A stretch of 64,000 nt of DNA, from NCBI RefSeq assembly GCF_003286085.1, contig NW_020825350.1:1240001-1304000 (forward strand). The letters are read 5' to 3'. Shown here in pieces: positions 29,586 to 42,075 of the stretch (the first letter of the stretch is position 1; every line of letters starts with the position of its first letter). Made by a program: the position numbers and the translations under genes. The notes beneath the pieces are model-generated. The model was not told where the DNA came from, did no database searches, and worked only from the letters and a program-made list of their open reading frames with translations. This DNA comes from Drosophila persimilis (Eukaryota > Arthropoda > Insecta > Diptera > Drosophilidae).

Positions 29586-31215
29586 TTATTTCTGTTCCCT
29601 AAACACCTCCGTGCGCGTGGCCGACATGGCGATGCGGTACCGCGTACCCCGCTCGCTCACCAATTTTTTTACTCGCCTACCCACGCGGCGAATCTGGGCC
29701 TGTGCGCGGCTCACTGCCGCCGGCCACTCCTCCCGCGGGATCACCTTCCAGTGGCCCGTGGCTGCCGGTGCTGAGCTCTGCCGTTGCAGGGCCGGCCGCT
29801 TGGGTTTTGCATGGGGCTCCGGGCAGGAGGCCTGCCTCTTCAGGGCTGGGCGCTCGACCGCCCTCGACCGGCCACACTCACGGCCCGCGTTCCCACGCCT
29901 CGACCTCCGCGTGTTCCGTCGCCGCCTCGTCCGTTGCCGGGTCTGCCGCTGTTTCGTCCGTCGCCGGGTCAGCCGCTGCTTCGTCCGTTGCCGGGCCAGC
30001 CGCTGCTTCGTCCGTCGCCGCCTTCGCTGCCTCCGCCGTCGCCATTCCTGCCGCTGCGGTCGCCGTTGCCGGGCCAGCCGCTGCTTCGTCCGTCGCCGCC
30101 TTCGCTGCCTCCGCCGTCGCCATTCCTGCCGCTTCGGTCGCCGTTGCCGGGCCAGCCGCTGCTTCGTCCGTCGCCGCCGTCGCTGCCTCCGTCGTCGCCA
30201 TTCCTGCCGCTGCGGTCGCGGGGGCAGGTCTGGGGTTTCTCCTCCGCGTGTCCCTGTCATTGCTACCGAGTGGGCTTTCTTCCCACACCCGGGCGCCGGT
30301 CTCTGGCTGGGTCTCGCACGGGGCGGGCCCCGAGGCCCACGTGATGTGCAGGGTCTGGTGGTGCCAAACCATCCCCTGGCGCACGGCGGTCCGCACCTCC
30401 TGCGACACATATGGCCCTATTACGGCCGCCTCCGGTCCCCTCCATTGTGGCTGCTGCTGCCACTGCCCCTTCTCCTGCTGCTGTTGCTGCTGCTGCTGAT
30501 GCTGCTGCTGCTGCTGCTGCTGATGCTGGTGCTGCTGCTGCTGCTCCTCCTCGGCCTGCGGTGGCCGCCTCTCGGGGCCCTCGTCGTCCTCGGCTGGTGG
30601 CGTAGGCTGCCACAATTCGCCTTCCTCTTCCTCGGCCTGCTGCAGTTGCCGCTGCCATTCGGCCTCGGGGTTCGTGGCCCGCTCGCCCCTGGCCTGGGGC
30701 TGCGCCCCCTCGGTCCCCGCCTCGTCGGCCCGGGACTGCATCGGCGGCAGCACCACTCGGAATGGCGGGGGTGGCGGCGCCTCGTCGCTCTCGTGGCCGG
30801 GCTCCTCCTTACTGGTGGCCCTTCCCTCCTGTCGCCGCCGCGCCTCCAGCCGCTCGTCCCTCCGCCGCCGGATCGTTCGTGCCGCCTCCAGCACCCGGTG
30901 GATCCGGCGCTTCTCCTTTGACGTCGCCTCCTGGAACTTTCGTTTCAAGGCTTCGACCCGGTCGCGCAGGGTCAGCGGCCTTCTCACTCTGGCCTTCTCT
31001 TGGGCGGTTGGGGCGCGTGGACCGTCGATGCAAATAACATCGTCTTCGCTCTCCCCGGCCCCCTCGTCCGAGGATACCGTCGGTGACACGGAGTCGTGGC
31101 CCGACGGCGCCGGCGATACCAACGGCGAGGCCAACAGCTGGAGGATACTGTTGTGTTCTCGCCGCGTTTCTTTGTTGGCTGATGGATAATATTTTTCCAT
31201 CTTTGATGGACCCAC
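29586..31215 (-). pseudogene. A2 ORF3 (deleted start, frameshifted end)
   Basis: Same protein type as 24793-26406. The normal start and internal TATA box are missing: QLLASPLVS is joined at about 31143 to upstream leader, so translation could only begin at 31215 (MGPSKMEKYY). A TGA and a small deletion near 29878 break the frame; the conserved C-terminus (EEWPAAV ... EVFR) continues at 29586-29880 in the other frame. PolyQ about 30470-30545. Carries three units of the 78-bp Ala-rich repeat. Confidence 0.82.
30040..30273 (-). repeat. 78-bp coding repeat in A2 ORF3 (3 units)
   Basis: CGCCATTCCTGCCGCT begins units at 30040, 30118 and 30196, exactly 78 bp apart (26 residues, Ala/Thr-rich). A3 has five starts and A1 none, so it is a copy-number variable array. 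Confidence 0.9.
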
Positions 31216-31331
31216 CCCCTTCCCGTTTGTGCTTACGTATATTTCTCCTTTTATTTTAATTGCTAATTAATTCCCTGCTACCGTCGACCTGTCTTCTTCA
31301 TCCCGTGCTGATTGGACCCTCCTTGGCCTGG

Positions 31332-31383
31332 GTGAGTTCTCCCGACCCGGATGACTTTTACTTAACCCTTTCTCCCTTTCCAG
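31332..31383 (+). other. A2 antisense 52-nt intron
   Basis: On the plus strand (antisense to A2): CTGG/GTGAGTTCTC at 31332 to CCCTTTCCAG ending 31383. It is 52 nt and identical in layout to the other four copies. Confidence 0.68.
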
Positions 31384-32015
31384 CTCGCCCTCTGCCCTCA
31401 ATGCGGGCCGCTTGCCGCGATTCCGCTCGTGAACAATGGGTCCTCCGACCCTTCGCCCGGGCTGGAATCTTTGGCTCACATCCCAGGGCAACTCCTACGC
31501 GCCACCGGCCGGACTCTTTTGACCGGCGTCTCCCTCACACAGTGGCTCGGCCCGAGGATCATCCGACTCCTCGCCCGGTAGACTACGCATGAGCGGCACC
31601 CGTCGTTCCGGCCCGACGCTCGTAGTTGCCCTGCGAGACCGCGTTGAGGCGTGAGCCTGGCCCCTGGGTTTTCTTTGGTCATCCGCCGCCTGAGATTACC
31701 CTCCCCGACCCCGGATTCGCCTCCCAGCTTTGGGGACGCGTGTCCTGTTCAGGTTTGCTGAGCTTTTCCTCTTCTGGCTTTATTTTTCTTTATTCCTACT
31801 AACTTTCACCTTTTTTTTTTCAGATCTTTCCCACCACGGCTTTCCTGTTCTTCCTTTTTTTTTATTTAGATCTAAGTGCACCAGTCCGTCACCCTGCGTG
31901 CTGACGAGTCTCGTGTGTGTCCTGCGCGGCACCCTTCCCCAGTGTCCTGCGTGGCACTCTACCGTTCCTGGTCCTGCGTGACCCTTTTAGGGCGACCCAT
32001 TCTATCCATTCCCCC

Positions 32016-33446
32016 TCACCCCTGCGTCTCTCGCTCATCGGGCTGGGGTTTCAGGTCTCGTGTGTGGGCCGTTCTCTTCTTCCTGTCGCCCTCCTTTCTT
32101 AAGTTGCAGATAACGGGGGATATAAAGTCCTCTATCTGGTATGGCCCATCGTACCTTGGTGCCAGCTTCGCGGCGAATCCCTCCGCCGCATTGGACAGGT
32201 GGTTCTGTTTGGCCCATACGATTTCTCCCACTTTGGGTCTCCACGGTCTTCTTCTCAGGTTGTAGTGCCTGGCCTGATCCTGGGCTGCCCTTTCCAAGTT
32301 TCGTCGTACCAACTGAAACAGCTCTTTTAACTTCTTCGCATTTTCATCCGGCGTCTCTGTGCCCTGTCCCGTGCCTACCGTCTCTTCGTCATATAGGGCC
32401 TTTGGCAGCCGGGGTTCCCTTCCTTGCACCACGAACGCCGGTGAATATCCAGTTGCATCCGACACTCCCGAATTCATGGCCAGCATTAGCTCCGGCCATT
32501 TTTCGTCCCAACACCTTTGATCACCCTCGGTGAACTGAGCGATCATGGTCTTTATCGTTCTGTTTGTTCGCTCTGTCGGATTCTCTTGCGGCGTGTATGG
32601 CGCCGTAAACTGGTGGCGGACTCCTAGCTGCTCCAGAAATCTTTTAAATGCCCTGCCTGCAAACTGCACCCCATTGTCCGTAATGATGACTTTGGGCGCC
32701 CCAAACCGGGCTATTATGCGCTCTCGACAGGCCTTTATTAGTGCCTCGGCTGTGGCCTTCCTCAGCGGCACCAACTCGGTCCATTTTGAGAATCGATCCA
32801 CTAGCACCAGCAGCATCGAGTTCCCATGCTTCGATCTCGGCAGAGGACCCACAAAGTCCGCGCATACCGTTGCCCATGGCTCTTCCGGTACCTGTGTCAA
32901 CATTTCCCCTGCCGCTTGTAGCTGACTTGGCTTAAAACGCAGACATAGTTCGCACTTCCGCACGTAGACCCTCACGTCTCTGTACATCCCCGGCCAGTAA
33001 TATCTTGCCGCCACCCGTGCCGCGGTTCTCCTTCCGCCGGCGTGGCCTGCTTCCGGGTTATCGTGGCTCTCCTTTAAAACCCTTTCTCGGGCATATTTCG
33101 GCACACATAACTTCCACGAGGCGACTTCTTCGCTCCCGGCCCGGTGAGGAATGTGCCGGTACAAGTTCCCCCCCTTCTCCACATAGTCGGGGTACTTTGG
33201 GGATTCTTTTCTGATATTTTCGGCCATGCCCTTTAACCACTTGCAGGGCGGCTCGCCTACTGGAGGTTTTCCCTCCTCATTTCTTATTCGACGGCCTCGC
33301 TCCTCCACCGGTTGTCGGGAGAGTGCGTCGGCTACCACGTTGAGCTGTCCTTTCCTGTACGCGACTTCAAAGTCGTACTGCTGTAACTCTAATGCCCATC
33401 TCGCCACTCTTCCCGACGGCGGATGGCCCATACAATGGCCAGACAT
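32016..33446 (-). pseudogene. A2 pol, RNase H end and integrase
   Basis: Begins within RNase H/tether (SGRVARWALELQQYDF, ALSRQP), then zinc module SHDNPEAGH/CELC, integrase core CADFVGP, ITDNGVQF, PTERTNR, and the GPY/F module RYDGPYQIEDF. All catalytic residues are kept. It is separated from the front of pol by a deletion of about 84-110 bp near 33418 that removes the KVVTDHMALKWL part of RNase H and shifts the frame. Confidence 0.92.
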
Positions 33447-35551
33447 TCTTTCTCCGTCGCCGAATAGTTCCTTTCGGGTCCGTTTAGCGTCCTGCTAGCA
33501 TATGATTTTACCCGCTCTCCCCTTTCCGTCTCCTGCGTGAGAATCGCGCCCAGCCCGTAATCACTGGCGTCTGTCTGCAGGATGAATTTCTTCGAGAAGT
33601 CAGGGCACGCCAGCACGGGGTCCGCCACTAGTCTTCTCTTCACCTCCTCGAACGCTTCCTGCCGTTCCCGGGTCCAGACCCATTCCGTCTTCTTCTTGAG
33701 GAGCCCGGTGAGAGGCTGCACAAGGGTGGCGAAGTCGGGCACGAACCTCCGGTACCATGAGGCCACTCCCAAGTACTGTCTTAGCTCCTTGACATTTGTT
33801 GGCGGTTTCAGTTCGGCGATGGCTGCGACTTTCTCGGGGTCCGTACATATCCCCTCGCCGGTCACCTTGTGGCCCAGATACCGCAGCTCTTTCCTGAAGA
33901 ACTCGCACTTGTCCGCATTCAGCCGCAAGTTGGCCAAGCGCAGCCGTCGGAACACCTCTTTCAGGTTTCTTCGGTGTTCTTCTTCTGTCCGCCCGATGAC
34001 CACTATGTCATCCTGGTACGCGAATGCGTGCGGCATCATCTCTGGCCCTATCACTTGGTCTAATGCCCGTTGAAAGGTGGCCGACGCGGAGTGTAACCCA
34101 AACGGCATCACCTTCCATTGGTATAGCCCCTTGCCGGGCACCGTGAACGCCGTGATCGGCCGGCTGCTCTCGGCCAGGGGGATCTGCCAATATCCATCCT
34201 TCAGATCCAGGCTGCTTATGAACTTCGCTTCCCGCAGCTGATCGAGTATGTAATCGATTCTGGGCATTGGGTATGCGTCCTTTACTGATCTCGCGTTTAC
34301 TTGACGAAAGTCCACACACAATCTCCACTTGCCATTTTTCTTCTTCACCATCACTATAGGCGAACTGTAGGGGCTCTTTGACGGCTCTATGCATCCCTTT
34401 TCTAACAGTTCGTCCACTTTCTGGTTAATCTCGGCCTGCATTTTGGGGTTCTTTGGGTAATATATTTGCTTAATCGGTTGCGGGTCACTCATGGTGATTG
34501 TGTGCACCGCCACATTAGACACCCCCTCGATCTTGGAAAACGCCTCCAACTCTCGGGCCAAGAAGTCCTCCACTGGCTCTTCCCTCGCCCCCTCATTCCG
34601 CCTCCTGCTCTCCGCCACCTGTCGGGCGGCCGTTCTTAGGGTCGTGTCCGTTTTGTTGTCGTACTCCGGAACCGTGTCTCTAGCTTCGACCTTCGCCACG
34701 GACAGTCTTTCCTCCTGGCCTCCTCGTTCCCGATCTTGGGCAGGGATCACCACCCTGTGTCCTGCACAGGTCACCACTGCCCCGACCGCGCGGAGGAAAT
34801 CCCATCCCAACACTAACTCATCGATCACACCCGGTAATACGAGTAGCACCATTGGCATCTCCTTGTTCCCAAAGCCTACCTTCGTTTCGATCTGGTGTGT
34901 GATCTCCTGGCTATGGCCATCTGCCAACCTCACCCTTTTCCTTGCCGCCGCCTCCCGGCCTTCACCCTTCAGTCGGTCCGCCAGCTCGCGGCTCACGAAA
35001 CTGCTGGTGGCTCCTGTATCCACCGTGGCTTGCAGCTCCACGCCCGCGACCTCCACTACTGCGGATAACTGCTCCTCCTCGCTGATCAGCCTGCCGACTA
35101 GGCTTGAGGGACCGTTTCTTGCGACCCTGGCACGGCCCTCCGCGGCGTGGGTCGCGGGGCGTTTCCCGTCTTCCTGCAGCACTGCCATGCCGAGATGCCC
35201 ACTTTTCCGCATCTCCAGCAGTAGGTGAGCGGTCGGCCGTTGCACTCCCGGCTCCAATGATCCGCGCTCCCACACCTTCGGCACGCCTGGGCCGGATTCT
35301 TGACATATCCATTCTCGATATTGCCGTTGGTCGGTGTCGGCAAGAGGCCATGCGCTCCCCTTTCCTAACGTGCTGCCTCCTCCAGCGGGCCGTCTTTGCA
35401 TCGCCGACATGCCGTCGTCTCGGCCGGCTTGTGGAAGGGATTCGCTGCCCGGGCTTTCACGGTTGGATTCTCCCGTTGGAACTCTAGGCGGTCCCTTTCC
35501 AGCGCCTCGAACTCGTCTGCCAGTTCCATCATGGTGTCGAGATCCTTGCAC
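33389..35551 (-). pseudogene. A2 pol, protease, RT and RNase H start
   Basis: One open frame of 720 codons; the real protein begins at the frameshift site (about 35164). Protease DTGATSSF (normal active site), LVLGWDFL; RT with LDLKDGYWQI and FAYQDDIVVIG; RNase H LQTDASDYGLG and YSATEKECLAIVWAI, then truncated. Protease and RT look fully intact. The overlap with gag in the -1 phase is about 190 bp. Confidence 0.93.
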
Positions 35552-36429
35552 CGGTGTAGTCTCATATACGCTCTCAAGTCGGGCATGCTATTCTCCCGAA
35601 TCAACTCCGTTTGCTCCTCTTGGGGACATTTCAGGGGTCGCATAAGTGTCTGCATCTCTACCATGTATTCTTTGAACGGTTCGCCCCACTTCTGTTTCCG
35701 CATCCTCACTTCCTGCAGCAACTTCTCAAAATATCCCCGAGGCAGAAAGTAAGCCTGGAAGCTGGAAGAGAACTCTTTCCACGTTCTCCACTGCCGATTG
35801 TTCGCCACGAACCACATCAGCGCCCGTCCTTTTAGCAGCTCCGGCATCGCCCTAGGGATCAGATCCGGATCCAAACCGTACGTCTCGGCGGACCACTCGA
35901 CCTGCTCCAAGAACTCGAGAGGCTTCGTCGTACCGTCGAACCGGAACGACCACTCTCTCACCTGTTTCGCCACTCTAGCGTAGTCCAGGTGTGCTGGCCG
36001 TGTGGTGGCTGGTTCGGTTCTCTCCCTTTCGGTTTCTCGGCTTCGATCCCTTCCTGGGTGACGGGACCTGCTAGGCGTCCCTGTGTGTGAGCGTTCCGGT
36101 ATTGGCACTGAGAGACTCGCGATCAATTCTCTTTGTATATCGACTGGGGACCTCCACAGCGCCGACGCGGCTGCGCCGGGTGGGGGCGCCAGGTGCTCGT
36201 ACACGGCTTGTTTGTCGTCCGCCCGGGGTGTCGGCGAGGACCTGTCCGCCCGACACTCCCATACCTCTATCAGATCGGCCCACTCTGCCTCATCCTCGTG
36301 TTCCCTCATCCATTCCTTAAATGTTCTTCTCATTTCGTCCACGGTGCCCTCCAGCCGCACGCCGAAGGCGTGGCCGCATTGGACAAGCTCCTCCTTTCTC
36401 AACCGATGGATCCATTGTCCCTTCCCCAT
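35098..36429 (-). CDS. A2 gag with conserved internal UAG
   Basis: Particle protein. MGKGQWIHRLRKEELVQCGH starts at 36429, 66 bp after the primer site. Residues 1-354 are open and include the capsid-like Retrotrans_gag region (LKGRALMWFVANNRQWRTWKEF) and end CRRCKDGPLEEAAR. A UAG stands at 35367-35365, then the same frame continues to 35098 with CRRCGSADHWSREC and another Cys-rich motif. The same UAG is in A1. Either it is read through or Gag ends before the nucleocapsid. Best gag copy in the window. Confidence 0.85.
35121..35167 (-). promoter_or_regulatory. A2 gag-pol -1 frameshift signal
   Basis: GGGAAAC (35167-35161 on the minus strand) in the right phase of gag, a 5-nt spacer, and a 7-bp stem between 35155-35149 and 35127-35121. 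The same geometry as A1 although the loop differs by several bases. Confidence 0.85.
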
Positions 36430-36478
36430 TCTCGTGTCTATACTCTCCCTCCCTTTGTCCTACTATTTGTCGTTGTAG

Positions 36479-36496
36479 GCCCCACGTTGGGCGCCA
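36479..36496 (-). other. A2 primer-binding site (tRNA-Lys)
   Basis: TGGCGCCCAACGTGGGGC on the minus strand, two bases from the LTR end at 36499. Confidence 0.95.
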
Positions 36497-36498
36497 GT

Positions 36499-37338
36499 TG
36501 TAACGAACCTGCTTTTTGGGCTCGCTTGAGTTTGCTGGGCTCGCTCAGCGGTCGGCAGATTCGCTGCAACGTATTTCTATTGTTGCCCCCAACGACAAAT
36601 GATAAGACTTTCCTTTTCTTTACTTGAATTTCGATTTATTCGTAATTCTATTAGGACTTAGGGCTAGGTGTTACAATTTCTCTTAACTACCGATCTCCAC
36701 CAGCGTCGAGGCTACTGATTGGGGCAAGTTGACCTCCGCTATTGCTTCGGTCCGCCACTCAAATCCGCACTCCACGTCTCGCACTCCCCTCCTAGCTTCC
36801 GCCGGCGTACGGGGATCTTCACTTAATTTAGACTTACTCTGGGGGGCAGGCGGGGCCTGTCTGCCTGTTGCTACACTTCACTAAACTTCTTTGTTTCGTA
36901 CCGGGTATCACTCTTGCGTTTCGACCGGGTCTCAACGTGCGCGCGCAATCACTTATCCACGGAAAAGAGACCCGCTTCGACGCCGCAGCCTCCTTTTATA
37001 GCCCCTTGCCAGACCCCGGCTCGGCGTCGGTAGTTTTCCATCGCCGTCTCCTGGTTTCCACGGCCTTCGTAACGGGGCCTGGCCGGTGGCGTGATCCCGT
37101 GCCCTTATTTGGTCATGCGCCAGATTACTGCCGGCCCGATCCCGCCGTTTCCTTTGCCTCTCGTGTGTCTCTCTCTCCGAGAGCAGGGCACTTCTCCTCT
37201 CGAGGCCCTTGGCCTCTTCGCCGCATCCGGATAACCGTGGGCATCTGGCTTGACCCTCGCCTTATCCGGCCAGCCGTCAGCTTTTATCCGACTGTGCTTT
37301 TGGTCGCACTCGGCCTGTGGGAACCATGGTTCCTCACA
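36499..37338 (-). repeat. A2 5' LTR
   Basis: 840 bp; lacks 26 bp present in the 3' LTR (near 36703). CArG box 37103-37112 (reverse). Outer end TGTGAGGAACC at 37338, then GTAT and the outer Tc1 repeat. Confidence 0.94.
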
Positions 37339-37342
37339 GTAT

Positions 37343-37357
37343 GCTGACGTGTGTACA
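37343..37357 (-). repeat. Outer right terminal repeat of the Tc1 transposon
   Basis: GACGTGTGTACA (37346-37357) is the complement of 11742-11753, followed by the target TA at 37358-37359. It gives the true right end of the split Tc1 element. Confidence 0.8.
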
Positions 37358-37359
37358 TA

Positions 37360-39100
37360 TATACTATTATTAATGTTTCTTTTGCTATTGATTAACTAAC
37401 AATTCTTTTCATCCGGTTGTGTTAAAGAAAATTATGAAGAGAGAGAACTGTTAAAGAAAAATATGAAGAAAGAGAATTGTTAAAGAAGAAGATTGGCAAA
37501 AAGGGAAGAAAAATTATAGAAAAAATACATGCATATGTATATACACAATACAAAGAAAAATAAACATACATTTACATACAAAATACATTTATCCAATTAC
37601 AAATATCTGATTACAAAAATAGGAAAATAAGAGAAAAAGAAAAAAACAAAATCGTGTGCAGTTGGCACAATGGTGGTGGGTAGTTTTATCAGTTATGATA
37701 ACTTATTATGAATTTAAGAATTAAAGTTTTAGTAAATATTATGGATTAATAAACAAGTATATTTCCTGGAAGTAATGTGAAGAAGAAGAGTTTTTTGGGA
37801 GTTTTTCAGATTCTTATTACGCGCAGAAAAGCTTTCAAAGGTCGGGAGGGTTGTGACATAACATCAAGCAGACTCACTAATCATATACATATGTATATGT
37901 ATGTATGTATATTAGAATGTGTGTATTGGTTGAGAAATAGAGGAAAGTAAGTGACAGGCTCAAATTTAACTATCACGTCGTTCGTTGGTGATCGCGTTGC
38001 CCTCTGCATTGCGCGACTCGACGGATGCCAACATTAAGGCAAGGGACATTTTTTAAATGTGTGCCCTGAGGTTGGAGATGGAATGGGTCAAGAACACCCG
38101 AACAGGCTGTTTTTGCTAGCTGTGTCCCATCGACATTCTTCACTGCCAACCAGATACTCAGGGAAAGGCCAACGTTAAGGCCGGCCTTACGCTACGGTCT
38201 GTACTGTTGTTGTATTTTACATTTATACAGAGGCGGTTGGTACATTACAAAGCTTTGGTCAGAAGTACATACTGACTTATCAAGATGCTGGCAAAAACAA
38301 ATCTTTTGAATAAATCGCTTCATTTGCCATTGGAATTTTAGGTCTACCGTGGTCAAATGCTGTGTTTTAACGGGTATTCAGTCAAATGATTATCGTTAAG
38401 GCCAAACATAATGTTAAATATAAGTTTTGTTTTAGAAATATTTAATTGTTTTATGTATATGACTAAATTTCTATTGAAATTTAACGAATATGGATTGCCT
38501 GGCAAGTCTTGGCAAATGTTGCCACAACTACCAATCCCCGGAAAATATTTAAATTGAACACGTTCGAGCGATAAAAATACCGACTCGAGTAATAACGAAT
38601 TAGATGAAATAATAACACAATTATAAATCTGTTTTATTTGTAACTGTTCTAGCTTGTATTTTTCTGAAATCTAGCATATTTTGACGCTCAAAATTTGGCA
38701 TCACTGCTGCACTGGTCGACAGCTGACATATCGATCAGCTGGTTTGACTAGAAACACTTACACACAGTGAAGAACAAGAACCAGACGGCCGGGTCAAGCA
38801 GTAATTCAAATTACAATTAGAACAAAAATACCGCGTGCTGCGAAAGAAACAGAGAGAACAAGAAAGGAGGGAAATCAATCTCCGCACTTTTTTACTTCAT
38901 CATATGCTTTTATGTACATATGTATGCGAGATTGTGCACATACTGTCATCTCTAACTAGAGGCTAGAGTGATGAAAGTGATGAAATCGAGAACCAATTCT
39001 GGATTGTGGTTTGTTTGGTAAGTGCCAATTTGATTGGTACTTTGGGGAAAAGGTTAGTCTGCGCTTGATGATTACCAGAGCAATGAGCAAATGAAAGGCA
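37360..39100. other. Unassigned AT-rich DNA
   Basis: About 1.7 kb without a supported gene. There are TACATATG-type simple repeats near 37880-37910, a TATCGAT motif near 38731, and a leader-like purine-rich stretch at 38770-38880 that may belong to the BEL element that follows. Confidence 0.45.
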
Positions 39101-39109
39101 ACGGATGAA

Positions 39110-39600
39110 ATGGACGAGGACAACGTTGAGGTGGGAAAAGTGGAAAGAGAATCCGCGCGAGGTGAAGCCTCCAATACAGAGGGGCCGGCACCCAATCACA
39201 TGGCGTTGTCAATGTAATGATGGAGACGTGGCGCCAAATGCAAGAATTCTGCATTTCCAAATGGAAGCTTTGATGATGAATTAAATTCAAATGGAAAAAA
39301 CTAATATACTTATCCAATCCCTTGGTATTTTTGGAAGGACAACTGGCGTGCCAGGGTTACAAACAAGTGCGGCCGAGCCCTCAGTGATACCGGACGTAGT
39401 CTCATCACCAAGGCAGCCGGTTCCTGCTCAGGAAACGCAAAGAAAAATTTACGGAGTTTAATGGTGCTTCCGAAGAATGCCCAATGTTCAAAGAAGCATT
39501 GACTATGACCACTGCAGAGTACGGATACAGTGACAGGCAGAATTTGTTACGCCTCCAAAAGGTAATAAAGGGCAAGGCTAGGGAGACAGTTTAATTCAAA
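39110..39600 (+). pseudogene. BEL/Pao gag fragment
   Basis: In changing frames, the string KFTEFNGASEECPMFKEAL, then YGYSDRQNLLRLQKVIKGKARETV, matches the conserved Gag region of BEL/Pao elements (usually FNG-x-xxWPMF ... LRLQxxLKGKA). Before it is a charged N-terminal part (MDEDNVEVGKVERE). Several frame breaks. Particle protein in intact elements; here a fossil. Confidence 0.7.
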
Positions 39601-40210
39601 TGTTTCAAATATTTTAGAGACCCTCAAACAAGATTTTGGTAGACCCGAGAAACTTTTAAACAGCCAGATTAGTCGAAAATTTCCGAGCATTCGCGAAGGG
39701 AGATTGGAACAATTAGTAGAGTTCAAAATTAAGGTACAAAACTTGGCTTCGTTGTTAGAAGAAGCTAACGAACAATCAGCAGTTAAAAAACCCAACATTA
39801 ATTTTTTATATAATTTTTTTATTTTTATTTATTAAATTAACAAATTATCTGTTAATAATGGTACTTAATTACTAAAGGCGGAAAAAGAGAAGTTAAAAGT
39901 TAGCTAAATTTAAGTGATTATAAATATTGCATGCAATTAGTTTAAGAGACAGTTCAGGGGATAGGGTTTGGCAGAGGGAGTTATAATTATGTCATAAAAT
40001 CCTAAAAGGTTCATGATAAGCATAATTTGACTTACATATGGGTAAACGGATAGGCCTAAAAGTACGGGTAGGTCTAGATGGAACGTTATGATAACGATGA
40101 ATCTTCGCATTATCAAAAGGTTCTGGCAATGTACTGATGTACACACAGCGACGAATTTGGTTTCCCACTCTCGTTTAACAAAATTGAGGCATCAATCTTT
40201 GCAGAATGAA
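39600..40210 (+). other. Decayed BEL gag end and AT-rich filler
   Basis: 39600-39790 still shows gag-like words (IRQPD-type, EEANEQSAVKKP). 39800-40210 is AT-rich with no features and may be a later insertion or deletion scar. Confidence 0.4.
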
Positions 40211-40214
40211 GAGA

Positions 40215-40810
40215 ATCAACAAACCGTCCAAGCGAGAATTATTGCGAGATGTTATGTCTGTGTTTAACCCATGTGGAATTCTAGCCGAAAATTCCCCGAT
40301 CGCTAAACTGCTTCTGCAGTCAATATGGCAAAAGCGATCAGAGTGGGAACAGCCAATTGAGGGGGACGATATAAAGCAATGAAATTCTTGGTTGCGCAGC
40401 CTGAGCCAAGCATGCAAGATAAGGATACCGCGAAGTTACGCTAAAGAGTTTTAAGGGGAACCAATTGAACTACACATATTTTGCGATGCGAATGAGTCAG
40501 CTTATGCAGCAGTTGGATACTAGCGCATAAGTACGAAATCTGGATGGAAGTCCGTATTTAAAGTGGGAAAGTCCAAGTGTGCCCCAATGAAACTAACGAC
40601 CATACCTAGACTCGAGCTGCAGGCTGCAGTGCTAAGAATTCGTCTCTGGAAATGTATTATTGAGGGTCATGACGTCAACCCCAGATGTGTCCACATGTGA
40701 CCCGACTCCAACACTGTCTTAGCATAGATTAAATTAGATCACAGAAAATACAAACCATATGTAGGATACAGAGTTGATGAGATACTTGTAGTGACGCTTG
40801 AACCAGGTAA
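40215..40810 (+). pseudogene. BEL/Pao RT end and RNase H fragment
   Basis: Reads SKRELLRDVMSVFNPCGILAE (thumb region after BEL reverse transcriptase), then ELHIFCDANESAYAAVGY and APMKLTTIPRLELQAAVL, the BEL/Pao RNase H block with its typical CDAS-xxAYAA and PRLELQAA signatures. Stops at 40379, 40453, 40519 and others. Same strand as the gag fragment, so one decayed element with most of pol missing. Confidence 0.75.
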
Positions 40811-41142
40811 AGTGCTAAAATTGAGAAATTACTACTGACATAAAAAAATAAATTCCTTGAATATCGTATTGCTCATGACCGGCTGGTATTTTTTGGCCAG
40901 CCAACCCAACTAGTTCTCAACGTCTCACCAGTAGACGAAGAAACGAAAAAGCATGAGAGGAAAATGAAGAGATCAGGTAGCTAAAAATTATGCGGTCCTG
41001 CTCTTTTCCTTTCCCTTTTCTGATTTCGGTCATTGCATTGCTGGAATGTTCTTTTGATTTTGGCGTTTCGGCAAATCAGTGCGGCTGACAAAGTGATTAT
41101 AATTATTCAAACTTAAACAGTAAGGCAAAGCAATTCAATAAA

Positions 41143-42075
41143 AAATGTATAGCAAACGGCATTTGCGTAGGCCTAATAAAGAAATAAAAGACAAATATGC
41201 AGCCAAACTTAATAGTGCTAGCGGAGAAACATTGTCGTGCAGTGAAATAGAAAAAGTTGAAAAAATGTGAAGTGACATTGAAATTATATATTTAGCAATT
41301 GAGAATACAGTGAAGATTTAAAAGAGTGGTTCTTGAAGCATAGGCCAACGCGAGACTGGGCTGTAGATTTAGTTCGGGTATTAAACAGAAATAATTTGCA
41401 ATTTTATAACTACACTGCGCAAAAAAATCCAGACATACATAGTTAAAATTGACGGTGGCCTTTATCTCCATATTGGCTTGAAAACTTAACTGAGTAAATT
41501 TTTTTACATTTTAAAGTTAGCAGAAAGTTTGTGCTTTGATGTTAATATTGATGATCTCCCACTTTATAAAAACTCGAATGCGCAACTTTGGCACATCATC
41601 ATTCGATTAGTGAATGTGAAAAATGCACCCATTTTGCCCATTGGTATTTTTCTGGGGAAATCAAAACCCACCAGTTGTGAGTTGTACATGTGAATTACAG
41701 GATTTACTTCAAAACGAAGTTGAGCCAGGCAACAAACTTATTAAAAAAAGTATCAGGGCCATAGTGTGTGATGCCCCTGCTAGGGCTTTCATCAGCGGCA
41801 CTCCTGGCCATACATCTTCACATGGATGTTCAAAGTGTACACAAGTAGCACGAAAATTAAATAGTACTTTCACATTTAAAACTGATTGTGGAATTTTATT
41901 AACAGATAATGATTTCGCAAACAGAATTTACCCCGAACAGCATTCCCAAAAATACTTGACATAGATGACTGCATTTGAATCGGTTAACATCAGTTCATCG
42001 GTTGCCCAGATTCCCCTAGACTGTATGCATTTAATCGATTTGGGAGTCATGAGAAAATTTCTAGTTAGGATTTGT
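41143..42075 (+). pseudogene. Transposase-like gene of a common insect family, N part
   Basis: Starts MYSKRHLRRPNKEIKDKY. In shifting frames it shows HRPTRDWAVDLVRVLNR, then FDVNIDDLPLYKNSNAQLWH, ILPIGIFLGKSKPTS, IRAIVCDAPARAFISGTPGH, CSKC and IPLDCMHLIDLGVMRKF. These match, from memory of the family, repeated transposase-derived proteins widespread in insects, with the CDAPAR..GH..C..C signature; I do not assign a superfamily. Many stops. The C-terminal type of piece is at 50216. Confidence 0.6.

Larger units (their letters stand above)
28340..37338 (-). mobile_element. Family A LTR retrotransposon A2
   Basis: 8,999 bp, complete from LTR to LTR, flanked by GTAT on both sides (28336-28339, 37339-37342), inserted in the right terminal repeat of the Tc1 element. 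It has the full gene order, and its gag is the best preserved in the window. Defects: deletion in RNase H, deletion at the start of ORF3 and a frameshift near its end. Confidence 0.95.
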
